A stretch of 64,000 bases of DNA from Rhizobium sp. FY34 (lineage in GTDB: Bacteria; Pseudomonadota; Alphaproteobacteria; Rhizobiales; Rhizobiaceae). Below are positions 27,281 to 35,568 of this stretch, piece after piece. The notes under the pieces are model-generated. The model saw only the letters and a program-made list of their open reading frames with translations. It had not been told where the DNA came from and made no database searches. The DNA is taken from assembly GCF_005222845.1 (NCBI RefSeq), contig NZ_STFZ01000021.1, forward strand, positions 1 to 64,000. The letters run 5' to 3'. The stretch's first letter is position 1; every line of letters begins with the position of its first letter. Both the position numbers and the translations under genes were made by a program.

Positions 27281-28789
27281 TCAGCCCTTCTTCATGCCAA
27301 CCAGGCGGATCATGCCATCCGGCGAAGCGACGAAGCCGGTAACATTCTTCTGCATGGCCCAGATCCACGATTGGTGACCGAGATAGATAATCGGCAGGTC
27401 GTCGTTGAGGATGACGCTTGCCGCGTCATATTTTGCCTTGCGAACGGCCTGATCGGTGGTGGCACGCGCTTCGTTGAGCAATTCATCGACCTTCGGGTTG
27501 CAATATTTCGTATCGTTGATACCGCCCTTGCAGGTGATGAACTGGTGGATATTGCCATCCGGATCGACGCGACCGGACCAATCGGAGCGCGACAGCTGGT
27601 AATTGCCGCGCGTCTGCTCATCGAGCAACGTGGCAAATTCCGTCGATTTCAGTTGAACATCGAAGCCAGCTTCTGCCACCATCGACTGCACAACCTGCAT
27701 CATCTGCTGGGCAACCGGGTTATTGGGGATCTGCATTTCGACGGGCACACGCTCGAAACCGGCTTCCTTGATGAGAGCCTTGGCCTTTTCCACATCGCGG
27801 GCCGGAACCGGAATAGCCTTGTTGAACCAGGGGCTGTTGGGCGGGAACGGCTGGTTGCCGCCCACGGCCGTACCCTCATAGACGATCTGGTTCAGCGCAT
27901 CCCGGTCGATGGCGAGCGAGAAGGCCTGGCGCAGGCGCTTGTCCTTGCCGAACGGATTGTCGGCGCGCGGACCATTGGCGATGTTCGTATAAAGGCCCAT
28001 GTAGCCAATGTTGACGACATCGGCATAGGTCAGCTTGGGGTTAGACTTCACGGTTGCCACATCGGTGGGCGCGAGCCGTTCGATCATGTCAAGGTCACCG
28101 GATTGCAGATTGGCCAGACGCACCGTCGTGTCCGGGATCGGAAGATAGGTCACCTTGTCGATGAAGATATTGTCCTTGTTCCAGTAATCCTGGAACTTCT
28201 CCAGCACGATACGGTCCTGCTGCACGCGCTCGACGAATTTGAACGGGCCGGCGCAGACCGGCTTGGAACCGAAATTGGCACCGAGTTCCTTGGCAGCCTT
28301 GGGCGAAACGATCATGCCGGCACGGTCCGACAGCTGGGCAAGCAGCGTCGCATCCGGCTTCTTCAGGGTGAACTTCACCGTGAGCGGCGCGGTCGCCTCG
28401 ACCTTCTCGACCGAGGAAAGCTCGCTCTTGCGGCGCGATTCGGTAAGCGTCATGTTACGCTCAATGGTGGCAACGACGGCGGCAGCATCCATTGTCGTGC
28501 CGTCGTGGAACTTCACGCCGTTACGCAGGGTCATGGTCAGCACCTTGCCCTCTTCCGACCAGGCCCAGTCGGTGGCAAGCTGCGGCACGATCTTCAGGTC
28601 CGGCGAGACATCCACCAGCTTGTCGCACATCGCCGTATAGACGATACGGCCGACAAAAGTGCGCGACTGCGCAGGATCCAGCACGTCCGCATCATCCCCC
28701 AGGCCGATCTTCAATTCGGCGGCAGTGACAGGAAGCGCGCACAGCGCGCCGAAAGCCAGCGCCGTTGTCAGGCGCAAAAATCTGGTCAT
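27281..28789 (-). CDS. Peptide-type ABC transporter substrate-binding protein
   Basis: The 502-residue family 5 solute-binding protein has a cleavable signal (MTRFLRLTTALAFGALCALPVTAAE) and the SBP_bac_5 fold, with DPAQSRTFVGRIVYTAMCDKL, LRNGVKFHDGTTMDAAAVVATIERNM and RLRQAFSLAIDRDALNQIVYEG. The ATG at 28789 is chosen because AGGAG sits seven bases before it; the ATG two codons earlier overlaps that spacing. It is the first gene of the operon. The ligand cannot be read from sequence, but gamma-glutamyl compounds fit the context. Confidence 0.92.
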   Translation of the reverse strand: MTRFLRLTTALAFGALCALPVTAAELKIGLGDDADVLDPAQSRTFVGRIVYTAMCDKLVDVSPDLKIVPQLATDWAWSEEGKVLTMTLRNGVKFHDGTTMDAAAVVATIERNMTLTESRRKSELSSVEKVEATAPLTVKFTLKKPDATLLAQLSDRAGMIVSPKAAKELGANFGSKPVCAGPFKFVERVQQDRIVLEKFQDYWNKDNIFIDKVTYLPIPDTTVRLANLQSGDLDMIERLAPTDVATVKSNPKLTYADVVNIGYMGLYTNIANGPRADNPFGKDKRLRQAFSLAIDRDALNQIVYEGTAVGGNQPFPPNSPWFNKAIPVPARDVEKAKALIKEAGFERVPVEMQIPNNPVAQQMMQVVQSMVAEAGFDVQLKSTEFATLLDEQTRGNYQLSRSDWSGRVDPDGNIHQFITCKGGINDTKYCNPKVDELLNEARATTDQAVRKAKYDAASVILNDDLPIIYLGHQSWIWAMQKNVTGFVASPDGMIRLVGMKKG

Positions 28790-28808
28790 GATCATTCTCC
28801 TCTGATCG

Positions 28809-28824
28809 ATTGGTTCGATTGGTT
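28809..28824 (-). promoter_or_regulatory. Two ATTGGTT half-sites before the ABC operon
   Basis: ATTGGTT occurs at 28809-28815 and 28818-28824 as direct repeats, 20 bp before the binding-protein start. The same heptamer forms one arm of the palindrome in front of the GntR gene at 29639-29658, so both may be sites for that regulator. Confidence 0.5.
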
Positions 28825-28888
28825 CACACGTGCCGGCTTGTAGCCGCCGGCTTTCCCGTCCTCCGGGCGAAGATCGCCCGACCAAGTT

Positions 28889-29632
28889 TCAGGAGGCGAC
28901 AGCCTCTTCGCCCGCGACTGCCGAAGGCAGGTCGTGGTCGAGCGATGTCTCGCGGATCAAACGCTCGTGCAGCATCAGGAGATGCTGGCGCATGGCTTCG
29001 CCGGCGCGTGCCGGATCGCGCGCTGCAATCGCATCGATGATGTCTTCATGCTGCGCATAGGCGATCGAAATGCCCGTGCCGGTGCGTGCCCGCTCACGAA
29101 TGCTCTGCCAGGCTTCATCCTGGCGTACATGGTTGATCACGTCGAAGATGGTGAGGAAGAGCTGGTTGCGGGCGCTCTGGGCAATCTGACGGTGCAGCGC
29201 ACCATCCCATAGCTCGCGTGCATCCGCATCGTCGCTCTCTTGAATGCGTCGAGCCAGATCACGCATGCGAACCAATTCTGCCGGCTTGGCACGCAGCGCC
29301 GCCAGCTGCGCCAGCTGCGGCTCGATGCGCAGGCGCACTTCCATGATCTCCATGAAGTCGGTGCCCGCGACAATCGCGCCGACGCCATTGCCCAGCGCGC
29401 CCGGCCGCTGGCCGGCATAGGTGCCGGAGCCCTGGCGCCGCCAAACCTCGCCTTCCGCCTCCAGAACCTCGAGAGCCCGGCGGATGGCGCGACGCCCAAG
29501 CCCGAATTTTTCCGATAGCGCCCTTTCGGTCGCCAGCTTGCCATCGGCGCCGAAATCGCCGTCGCGCAGCATGTCACGCAGCTTTTCAAGCGCATAATTA
29601 GCATTGTCGGGATGCGGCTGAGGCTGGACCAT
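28889..29632 (-). CDS. GntR family regulator, FadR/FCD type
   Basis: The protein has an N-terminal winged helix (YALEKLRDMLRDGDFGADGKLATERALSEKFGLGRRAIRRALEVLEAEGEVWRRQGSGTY, recognisable in part) and a C-terminal FCD ligand domain with metal-binding-type Asp and His positions in DADARELWDGALHRQIA and HEDIIDAIAARDPARAGEAMRQHL. The start at 29632 (MVQPQ) puts a perfect palindrome immediately upstream; a longer frame from 29722 would run through it. It lies upstream of the ABC-GGT operon on the same strand and is probably its ligand-responsive regulator and autoregulator. Confidence 0.88.
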   Translation of the reverse strand: MVQPQPHPDNANYALEKLRDMLRDGDFGADGKLATERALSEKFGLGRRAIRRALEVLEAEGEVWRRQGSGTYAGQRPGALGNGVGAIVAGTDFMEIMEVRLRIEPQLAQLAALRAKPAELVRMRDLARRIQESDDADARELWDGALHRQIAQSARNQLFLTIFDVINHVRQDEAWQSIRERARTGTGISIAYAQHEDIIDAIAARDPARAGEAMRQHLLMLHERLIRETSLDHDLPSAVAGEEAVAS

Positions 29633-29638
29633 TGCGTG

Positions 29639-29658
29639 AACCAATTTCGATATTGGTT
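29639..29658. promoter_or_regulatory. Palindromic operator before the GntR gene
   Basis: AACCAAT and ATTGGTT flank six bases in AACCAATTTCGATATTGGTT, a perfect 7-bp inverted repeat. It ends seven bases before the chosen GntR start codon, which is suited to autorepression. Confidence 0.6.
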
Positions 29659-29726
29659 CATCCTGTTGCACAAGGCGCCCGCCTGTCAAGCCGGAAAACT
29701 GCGCATTTTTACGCATGCCCAAACAG

Positions 29727-29740
29727 TGTGCAGCTGCACA
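29727..29740. promoter_or_regulatory. 14-bp perfect palindrome between GntR and sthA
   Basis: TGTGCAGCTGCACA reads the same on both strands. It sits in the space between the divergent GntR and sthA genes and could be an operator for either. Its sequence is unrelated to the ATTGGTT sites nearby. Confidence 0.5.
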
Positions 29741-29859
29741 AAAATTTTATGTCGAAAGGACCCTCCAAGTGGAGAAATTGGTCAGGAATGACGGTTATCA
29801 TTTGACCGAACGCAGATGTTGCGCTGCAATAGGCAGCAGACCCCACGACGAGGCACACC

Positions 29860-31356
29860 ATGTATCAATATGATCTCATCGTCATCGGCAGCGGCCCCGC
29901 TGGGCGCCGCGCGGCGATCCAGGCCGCCAAGCTGGAGAAGAAGGTTCTCGTGATCGAAAAGGGAAGCCGGGTCGGGGGCGTATCCGTACACACCGGCACC
30001 ATTCCCTCCAAGACCTTGCGTGAGACGGCACTCAATCTCACCGGCTGGCGCGAGCGCGGCTTTTACGGCCGCTCCTACCGCGTCAAGCAGGAAATCAGCG
30101 CCGACGACCTGCGCCGCCGCCTGCTGATCACCCTAGATCACGAGGTGGAAGTTCTCGAACACCAGTTTGCCCGCAACCGCGTGCAGCAAATGCGCGGCCG
30201 CGCCCAGTTCATTGATGCGCATACGCTGGAGGTCGAAAAGATCGATGGCGAGATCCTGCGCGTGACGAGTGCTTCGGTGCTCCTGGCCGTGGGAACGCGC
30301 CCTTACCGCCCCTCGCACATTCCTTTCGATGGCGATGCTGTCATTGACAGCGACGAACTTCTGGAAATCAAGCAGGTGCCGCGCTCGCTGGTCGTTGTCG
30401 GCGCCGGCGTTATCGGCATCGAATATGCCACCATTTTCAGCGCTCTCGATACGCAGGTGACGGTCGTTGAACCGCGCGATTCGATGCTGGATTTCATCGA
30501 CAAGGAAATCGTCGAGGATTTCGCCTATCAGCTGCGTGACCGCAACATGAAGCTGATCTTCGGCCAGACCGTGGAAAAGGTCGAACGCGATGCCGTGACC
30601 GGCAAATGCCGCGTCACATTGAAGAGCGGTCGCGCGCTTCAGGCAGAAATGGTTCTGTTTGCCGCTGGCCGCGTCGGCGCGACGGATACGCTGAACCTGC
30701 CGGCAGCAGGCCTTGAGGCCGATAGCCGCGGCCGTTTGAAGGTCAACCCGGATACATTCCAGACCGCCGTGCCGCATATCTATGCCGCCGGCGATGTCGT
30801 CGGCTTTCCGAGCCTTGCCTCGACATCGATGGAACAGGGGCGTATCGCTGCCCGCCATGCGGTGGGCGCGCCGGCCGGCGAACCGCCACTCTACTTTCCT
30901 TACGGGATCTATGCGGTGCCGGAAATCTCCACCTGCGGCTTGACGGAGGAAGAGGTCATCCAGCGCGGCATCCCTTACGAGACGGGCATTGCGCATTTCC
31001 GCGAGACATCGCGCGGTCATATCATGGGGCTCGATACGGGCCTGTTGAAAATGATCTTCTCGCTGAAGACACGCCGCCTGCTCGGCGTCCATATCGTCGG
31101 CGAAGGCGCGACCGAGCTCGTGCATATCGGCCAGGCAGTGCTCAACCTCAAAGGCACGGTCGAGTATTTCGTCGAAAACACCTTCAACTATCCGACACTG
31201 GCCGAAGCCTACAAGATTTCCGGCCTCGATGCCTGGAACCGCATGGGTGAAGGCCCGAAGGAAGCACCGGTAGCGACGGCCCAATCGACCGACACCACGG
31301 GCGACAAGGTCAATGTTGTGCCCGAAGGGCCTGCGAAAAAAGCCGCCTCCAAGTGA
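29860..31356 (+). CDS. sthA: Soluble pyridine nucleotide transhydrogenase
   Basis: SthA moves reducing equivalents between NADPH and NAD+. The 498-residue flavoprotein has the FAD motif GSGPAGRRAAIQAAKLEKKVLVIEK, in which the disulfide of related reductases is replaced by VHTGTIPSKT, as expected for SthA. It also has a second nucleotide motif VVGAGVIGIEYATIFSALD and the C-terminal dimerisation domain ending YNYPTLAEAYK-like. It is about 30 residues longer than the common 465-residue form because of an Ala/Lys-rich C-terminal tail. The ribosome site is GAGG before 29860. Confidence 0.93.
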   Translation: MYQYDLIVIGSGPAGRRAAIQAAKLEKKVLVIEKGSRVGGVSVHTGTIPSKTLRETALNLTGWRERGFYGRSYRVKQEISADDLRRRLLITLDHEVEVLEHQFARNRVQQMRGRAQFIDAHTLEVEKIDGEILRVTSASVLLAVGTRPYRPSHIPFDGDAVIDSDELLEIKQVPRSLVVVGAGVIGIEYATIFSALDTQVTVVEPRDSMLDFIDKEIVEDFAYQLRDRNMKLIFGQTVEKVERDAVTGKCRVTLKSGRALQAEMVLFAAGRVGATDTLNLPAAGLEADSRGRLKVNPDTFQTAVPHIYAAGDVVGFPSLASTSMEQGRIAARHAVGAPAGEPPLYFPYGIYAVPEISTCGLTEEEVIQRGIPYETGIAHFRETSRGHIMGLDTGLLKMIFSLKTRRLLGVHIVGEGATELVHIGQAVLNLKGTVEYFVENTFNYPTLAEAYKISGLDAWNRMGEGPKEAPVATAQSTDTTGDKVNVVPEGPAKKAASK

Positions 31357-31392
31357 GGCGGCCAAGGACTGTAAGGCCATTTCAAAGGTGAC

Positions 31393-31526
31393 CTATGCCC
31401 TGCCCTTTGCCGCGAGCAGTTCCAGCAAGAGACGAGCGCCGGCCTCGCCCGGTGCAACGCTTGTGGACAACCGCTGCCAGACGCTCTCAAAGCCCTGCAG
31501 CATGGCGGAACGTTGCGGCGTATCGG
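31393..31526 (-). pseudogene. lpxB: lpxB 3' fragment (duplicate)
   Basis: This segment matches the last 44 codons of lpxB (32687-32820), including the stop codon, in the same orientation, with about 11 mismatches in 134 bases. An uninterrupted identical run of roughly 70 bases lies in the middle. The protein trace reads TPQRSAMLQGFESVWQ at its start. Similarity ends at 31526, where the gltA fragment begins, and it stops at the stop codon on the other side. Confidence 0.9.
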
Positions 31527-31625
31527 CCGTTCGCGCCAGCTCTATACGGGCGCTGCCCAGCGTGGTTACCCCAAGCGCTAGTCGCAGACTGACAGTTTGA
31601 TACGACACGATAGCCCGCGAGCTTT
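31525..31625 (+). pseudogene. gltA: gltA 3' fragment (duplicate)
   Basis: This matches the end of gltA and its trailer (6384-6490) in the same orientation. The trace reads [14 protein letters not shown] then TAG, with two codons missing compared with the full gene. The trailer CGCAGACTGACAGTT and CGACACGATAGCCCGCGAG is conserved, but the right arm and T run of the terminator are gone. It shares the bases GGCCGT with the lpxB fragment at the junction. Confidence 0.9.
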
Positions 31626-31706
31626 TCGCAGTTCTTCTGTGCCAAGCGGCGCACGAAGGTTTATGGGCCAAACCGGCCAGTGCCATTGCACTTGCCTGGC
31701 GAGCTT

Positions 31707-32591
31707 TCAGAGCAACAAGCCGAGCCTTGCCAAGGTCAGGCGGCATTGCTGGCACAAGGGTTCATTCCTGCCGCATCGGTAATAGCTCAGGGCAATCACT
31801 GCGCCGTAAAGCGCCCAGGCTTTTCCCCGCAACCAATCACTCTCATCCAATTCCAGCGTGTCGCGAAATTTCCCGCGCGCCGAAGGCTGTACCCAAGACC
31901 ATGCGGTGGCATAGTCCGCTGCGGGGTCACCAACGGCTGCCAAACCCCAATCGATAACGCCCGACAGTTTGCCGTCGATGGTCAACAGATTATCGGCCTT
32001 GAGATCGCCATGCAGCCAGACCGGCGCTGCACAATTGCGCGCGGCAAGAGCGGCATCCCAAAGCGCCCGTGCGGCAGATGCGTTGATCTCGTCTGACACC
32101 ATCTCGATTGCTGGCAGCGTCAAGTCAGACATATCGGTAAGAGGGATGCCGCGAATCTTGTTGACGGGACCCGCCGCCGGTGCACCCTCAGTTGTCATGC
32201 GGTGCAGGGCTTTCAAAAAGCCCGCCAAACACACCGCGGCATCACCAGTATCCGAAACATTGTCAGGCGAAGCGATACTGCCTTCAAGCCAGTCAAAAAT
32301 GCCGAACTTGCATTGAATTCCCAGATCAACGCGTCCACGATATCGCAGCGCGGGTGTTGCGAGAGGAAGTCCCTGCAAACGTGGCAGCCAGTCAAGTTCT
32401 TTGGAGACCAGAACGGCGGCGGATGCCCGGCGCGGGATACGCAGCACCAGACGGTCACCGATACGAAACAGCGCATTGTCTGTTCCGGAGGAATTCACGC
32501 GATGGAGAGGTTGGTCAGCCCATTGTGGCGTGTGTTCCACCAACAGGTCGCGGACGAGGGTCTCAGTCACAGGAAGATCATCATTGTGCAT
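31707..32591 (-). CDS. APH-family small-molecule phosphotransferase
   Basis: The 294-residue protein belongs to the aminoglycoside phosphotransferase/choline kinase-like family. It has the Brenner motif VWLHGDLKADNLL and the DFG-equivalent GVIDWGLAAVGDPAADYATAW, with a nucleotide-site Arg/Ile pattern LVLRIPRR near residue 60. The family covers antibiotic, homoserine, macrolide and sugar kinases, so substrate and resistance cannot be assigned. The start at 32591 (MHNDD) is chosen; no strong ribosome site is seen. It sits alone between the duplicated gltA fragment and lpxB. Confidence 0.8.
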   Translation of the reverse strand: MHNDDLPVTETLVRDLLVEHTPQWADQPLHRVNSSGTDNALFRIGDRLVLRIPRRASAAVLVSKELDWLPRLQGLPLATPALRYRGRVDLGIQCKFGIFDWLEGSIASPDNVSDTGDAAVCLAGFLKALHRMTTEGAPAAGPVNKIRGIPLTDMSDLTLPAIEMVSDEINASAARALWDAALAARNCAAPVWLHGDLKADNLLTIDGKLSGVIDWGLAAVGDPAADYATAWSWVQPSARGKFRDTLELDESDWLRGKAWALYGAVIALSYYRCGRNEPLCQQCRLTLARLGLLL

Positions 32592-32686
32592 GGGGCCACG
32601 CGTAGACCACATCTATGCAATCTATGTGACACTGAACCATGCAGACAGCGTGACCCAGCCAGCACACCGCGTCAGGAACCGTAGGC

Positions 32687-33856
32687 CTACACCCTGCCCT
32701 TTGCCGCCAATAGTTCCAGCATCAGAAGGGCACCGGCCTCGCCCGGTGCAACGCTTGTGGACAACCGCTGCCAGACGCTCTCAAAGCCCTGCAGCATGGC
32801 GGAACGCTGCGGCGTATCGGTGGACAGGCATTCCGCCCAGCGGCAGAGATAGCCCGGCCGCACCAGCTCGTTGATATGCTCGGGGATCACCGGCTGATCG
32901 GCAATCAGATTGGGAAGGGCAGCCGACCAGACCTTGATGCGCTTTGCCATCATGCGGATGAGAAAATCCGCCTTGTAGATCGACAGCGTCGGCACGCCGC
33001 AGAGCGCCAGTTCCAGCGTCACCGTGCCGGAGGCGGCAATCGCCATATCGGCTTCGGCGAAGGCCTGCCATTTGGCTTCTGGACCGACCATGATTTCGGG
33101 CTTTATCGGCCATTCCTCAATCAGTCGACGCACCAGCACCTCCTGACGCGGCACGGTAGGCAGCACGAAGCGCAGACCGTCATTGCGCTGGCACAGCAGA
33201 TCCACCGTCGCCTTCAATTCCGGCATCAGAGCGTTGATCTCGGTGGAACGCGAGCCGGGCAGCAGCATGATGGTGCGCTGATCGACTGCAAGCGGCCTTG
33301 TGCTGCGCTGCGCCCGCACACTGATCACCGATGGGTCGACCGTCAGGCGATGGCCGATGAAATCCGTCTTCGGCCCATCCAGCCTTTGCATGGCCTCAGG
33401 CTCGAACGGCAGGATGGCGAGCACCTGATCGACATAGGCGCGCATCGCCGGCGCTCGATATTCCTTCCAGGCCCAGACGCTCGGGCAGACATAGTCCACC
33501 ACAGCCAGATCCGGCAGAGCCTTTCGCACGCGCTTTGCCACCCGGTGGGTGAAATCGGGGCTATCGATGATGAGAAGCACGTCTGGTCGCGCTGTAATGA
33601 TGGCGTCAGCGGTCTGGCCAATCCGGCGCAGCAAGTGCGGCAGGCGCTTCAGCACCTGGGTAATGCCCATGATCGACAATTCGGAAAAGTCAAACAGCGA
33701 GGTGAGACCTTGTGCTTCCAGCGCCTCGCCGCCAACCCCTATCAGTTCGACAGGACCGCCATAGACGGATTTCAGCCGGGCAATCAGATCGCCGCCCAGA
33801 AGATCGCCGGAGACTTCACCGGCCACGACGGCCACCTTCAAGGGTCGCGCTGCCAT
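32687..33856 (-). CDS. lpxB: Lipid-A-disaccharide synthase
   Basis: LpxB joins UDP-2,3-diacylglucosamine and lipid X to make the lipid A disaccharide at the inner membrane. The 389-residue GT19 protein shows VAVVAGEVSGDLLGG, SPDFTHRVAKRVRK, YVCPSVWAWKEYR, LLPGSRSTEI and AIAASGTVTLELALCGVPTLSIYK. Its start codon overlaps the lpxI stop by one base (TGATG). Its last 44 codons are duplicated at 31393-31526. Confidence 0.96.
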   Translation of the reverse strand: MAARPLKVAVVAGEVSGDLLGGDLIARLKSVYGGPVELIGVGGEALEAQGLTSLFDFSELSIMGITQVLKRLPHLLRRIGQTADAIITARPDVLLIIDSPDFTHRVAKRVRKALPDLAVVDYVCPSVWAWKEYRAPAMRAYVDQVLAILPFEPEAMQRLDGPKTDFIGHRLTVDPSVISVRAQRSTRPLAVDQRTIMLLPGSRSTEINALMPELKATVDLLCQRNDGLRFVLPTVPRQEVLVRRLIEEWPIKPEIMVGPEAKWQAFAEADMAIAASGTVTLELALCGVPTLSIYKADFLIRMMAKRIKVWSAALPNLIADQPVIPEHINELVRPGYLCRWAECLSTDTPQRSAMLQGFESVWQRLSTSVAPGEAGALLMLELLAAKGRV

Positions 33857-34749
33857 CAGATTTCCTTTGCCTGCAATCGCTTGTCGATGCCCTCATCAAT
33901 CCCGAGAACGAAAAGACCGCCCTCATCCGCCAGAGCCAGCATCTCGGCCTTGTCGAGTATGAGCGCACGGCCCGCCTCGATGGCGACGCCGCCGAGCCCC
34001 GCCGCAATCGCCGACCGGATGGTGGAGGGCCCAACGGTGGGCAGGTCGGCCCGCACATCCTGCTGCGGCTTGCAAAGCTTGACGAGAACACCTCTGCGCC
34101 GGCGCGAAATGCGTCCCGCGCCGCGAAGTTCTGCCACCCGTTGCAGCATGGCATCAGTACCTTCGACGCCCTCCATGGCGACGATCCGTCCGCCGACGCT
34201 GATGGCCCCTTGGCCGACATCCAGTTCGCCCAGCAGACGCGCAGCCTTTGATGCCATGGCAATATCGCGACGATCATCGTCCGTTGGCTGATGGCGCCCC
34301 AGCAGACCTGTTTCAGCCAGGAGCCCCGGCACGATATCATGCACACCGATGACGGTGCAGCCCATGCCTTCGAACAGCCCGATGACCATTTGCAGCACCG
34401 TGTCATCACCGCCGGACAGAAGCGTCTTGACCACATAGGGGATCTTGATCACCGTGCGCCAGGTGGGGTGAATGTCGCGCCATTCGGGACGGCGCTTGAC
34501 ACCACCGGACATGACGACGCGGCGCACGCCCTTTTCCCGCACCAGTCTTTCGATGCGCGCCAGATCGCCAACGCCGGCGACCTCATGCTCGAAGCTTGAA
34601 AAATCGCGATCGACTTCGTTCTTCAGGAGAATGACGAAGGGATTTTCACCGGCCTTGCGCGCCGCATCGGCCACATGCAGCGGCAGAAAGCCGTTGCCGG
34701 CGATGATCGCCAGCCGTCCCGCCCGATCGCGAACGGGATCGGCTTGCAT
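33856..34749 (-). CDS. lpxI: UDP-2,3-diacylglucosamine pyrophosphatase LpxI
   Basis: LpxI (formerly DUF1009) hydrolyses UDP-2,3-diacylglucosamine to lipid X and UMP and replaces LpxH in alphaproteobacteria. The 297-residue protein contains LAIIAGNGFLPLHVADAARKAGENPFVILL at the N-terminus, MSGGVKRRPEW, FEGMGCTVIGVHDIVPGLLA and the C-terminal TVGPSTIRSAIAAGLGGVAIEAGR, each seen in part. It starts 3 bp after the lpxA stop and overlaps lpxB by one base, fitting a single lipid A operon. Confidence 0.95.
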   Translation of the reverse strand: MQADPVRDRAGRLAIIAGNGFLPLHVADAARKAGENPFVILLKNEVDRDFSSFEHEVAGVGDLARIERLVREKGVRRVVMSGGVKRRPEWRDIHPTWRTVIKIPYVVKTLLSGGDDTVLQMVIGLFEGMGCTVIGVHDIVPGLLAETGLLGRHQPTDDDRRDIAMASKAARLLGELDVGQGAISVGGRIVAMEGVEGTDAMLQRVAELRGAGRISRRRRGVLVKLCKPQQDVRADLPTVGPSTIRSAIAAGLGGVAIEAGRALILDKAEMLALADEGGLFVLGIDEGIDKRLQAKEI

Positions 34750-34752
34750 GGC

Positions 34753-35568
34753 TCAGGCCTTGCCGCGATAGGGAGACGAAATCGCCCGGTCGCTTTCGGC
34801 GCAGATAAAATCGATGATTTCCAGAGCTTCAGGACAATCGAGATATTCGTCGCGCACGGCAGCCGCCTTGGCGCGGATGGAGCCGTCGCCATCGAAAACC
34901 TGCTTGAAGGCGCGGCGAACCGTGTGGATCGTCGCACGTTCGATGCCGGCGCGCGTCATGCCCACCACATTCAGACCACCCAGAATGCCAGGATTACCGT
35001 TCAGCATGCCATAGGGAATGACATCATAGTTGACGGCAGACAGGCCACCGATAAAGGCCTGGCGGCCAATCCGGCTGAACTGGTGAACGGCGCAGCCGCC
35101 GCTCAGGATGGCACGGTCGCCCACATGCACATGGCCAGCCAGCATGACATTGTTCGACAGGATAATGTCATTGCCCAGCTGGCAATCATGCGCCACATGC
35201 GAATTGGCCAGCAGCAGGCAATTGTTTCCGACGCGAGTGATACCGCCGCCACCCACCGTGCCGCAGTTCATCGTCACGCCCTCGCGCATGGTGCAATTTT
35301 CGCCCACCACGAGACGCGAATCCTCACCGGCCTCATGAAGGCTCTGAGAAACGCCGCCGATCACCGCCATCGGATAGATGCGGCAACCGCGACCAATCTC
35401 CGTCAATCCGGTGACGACCGCGTTCGACAGGACCTGCACATCGTCTTTCAGAATGACGCGCCCACCGATATGGCAAAAGGGTCCAACAAACACATTCTCC
35501 CCGATCACGGCGCCGTCTTCTACGACGGCCATGGGGTGGATGCGCGCACTGGCGGCAATGCTTATCAT
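34753..35568 (-). CDS. lpxA: UDP-N-acetylglucosamine acyltransferase
   Basis: LpxA adds a 3-hydroxyacyl chain to UDP-GlcNAc, the first lipid A step. The 271-residue protein begins with a left-handed beta-helix of hexapeptide repeats ([23 protein letters not shown] and following), with the catalytic His expected in the [15 protein letters not shown] region, and ends with a helical domain. It overlaps fabZ by 4 bp. Confidence 0.96.
   Translation of the reverse strand: MISIAASARIHPMAVVEDGAVIGENVFVGPFCHIGGRVILKDDVQVLSNAVVTGLTEIGRGCRIYPMAVIGGVSQSLHEAGEDSRLVVGENCTMREGVTMNCGTVGGGGITRVGNNCLLLANSHVAHDCQLGNDIILSNNVMLAGHVHVGDRAILSGGCAVHQFSRIGRQAFIGGLSAVNYDVIPYGMLNGNPGILGGLNVVGMTRAGIERATIHTVRRAFKQVFDGDGSIRAKAAAVRDEYLDCPEALEIIDFICAESDRAISSPYRGKA

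Noticed and set aside
27371..28843. Long plus-strand frame opposite the ABC binding protein
   Set aside because: His/Arg/Val-rich shadow product without signal peptide or motif; the minus-strand gene is certain.
31393..31755. A 120-codon minus-strand frame across the lpxB'/gltA' scar
   Set aside because: It is a chance fusion of antisense gltA trailer and lpxB tail codons, with no plausible start context.
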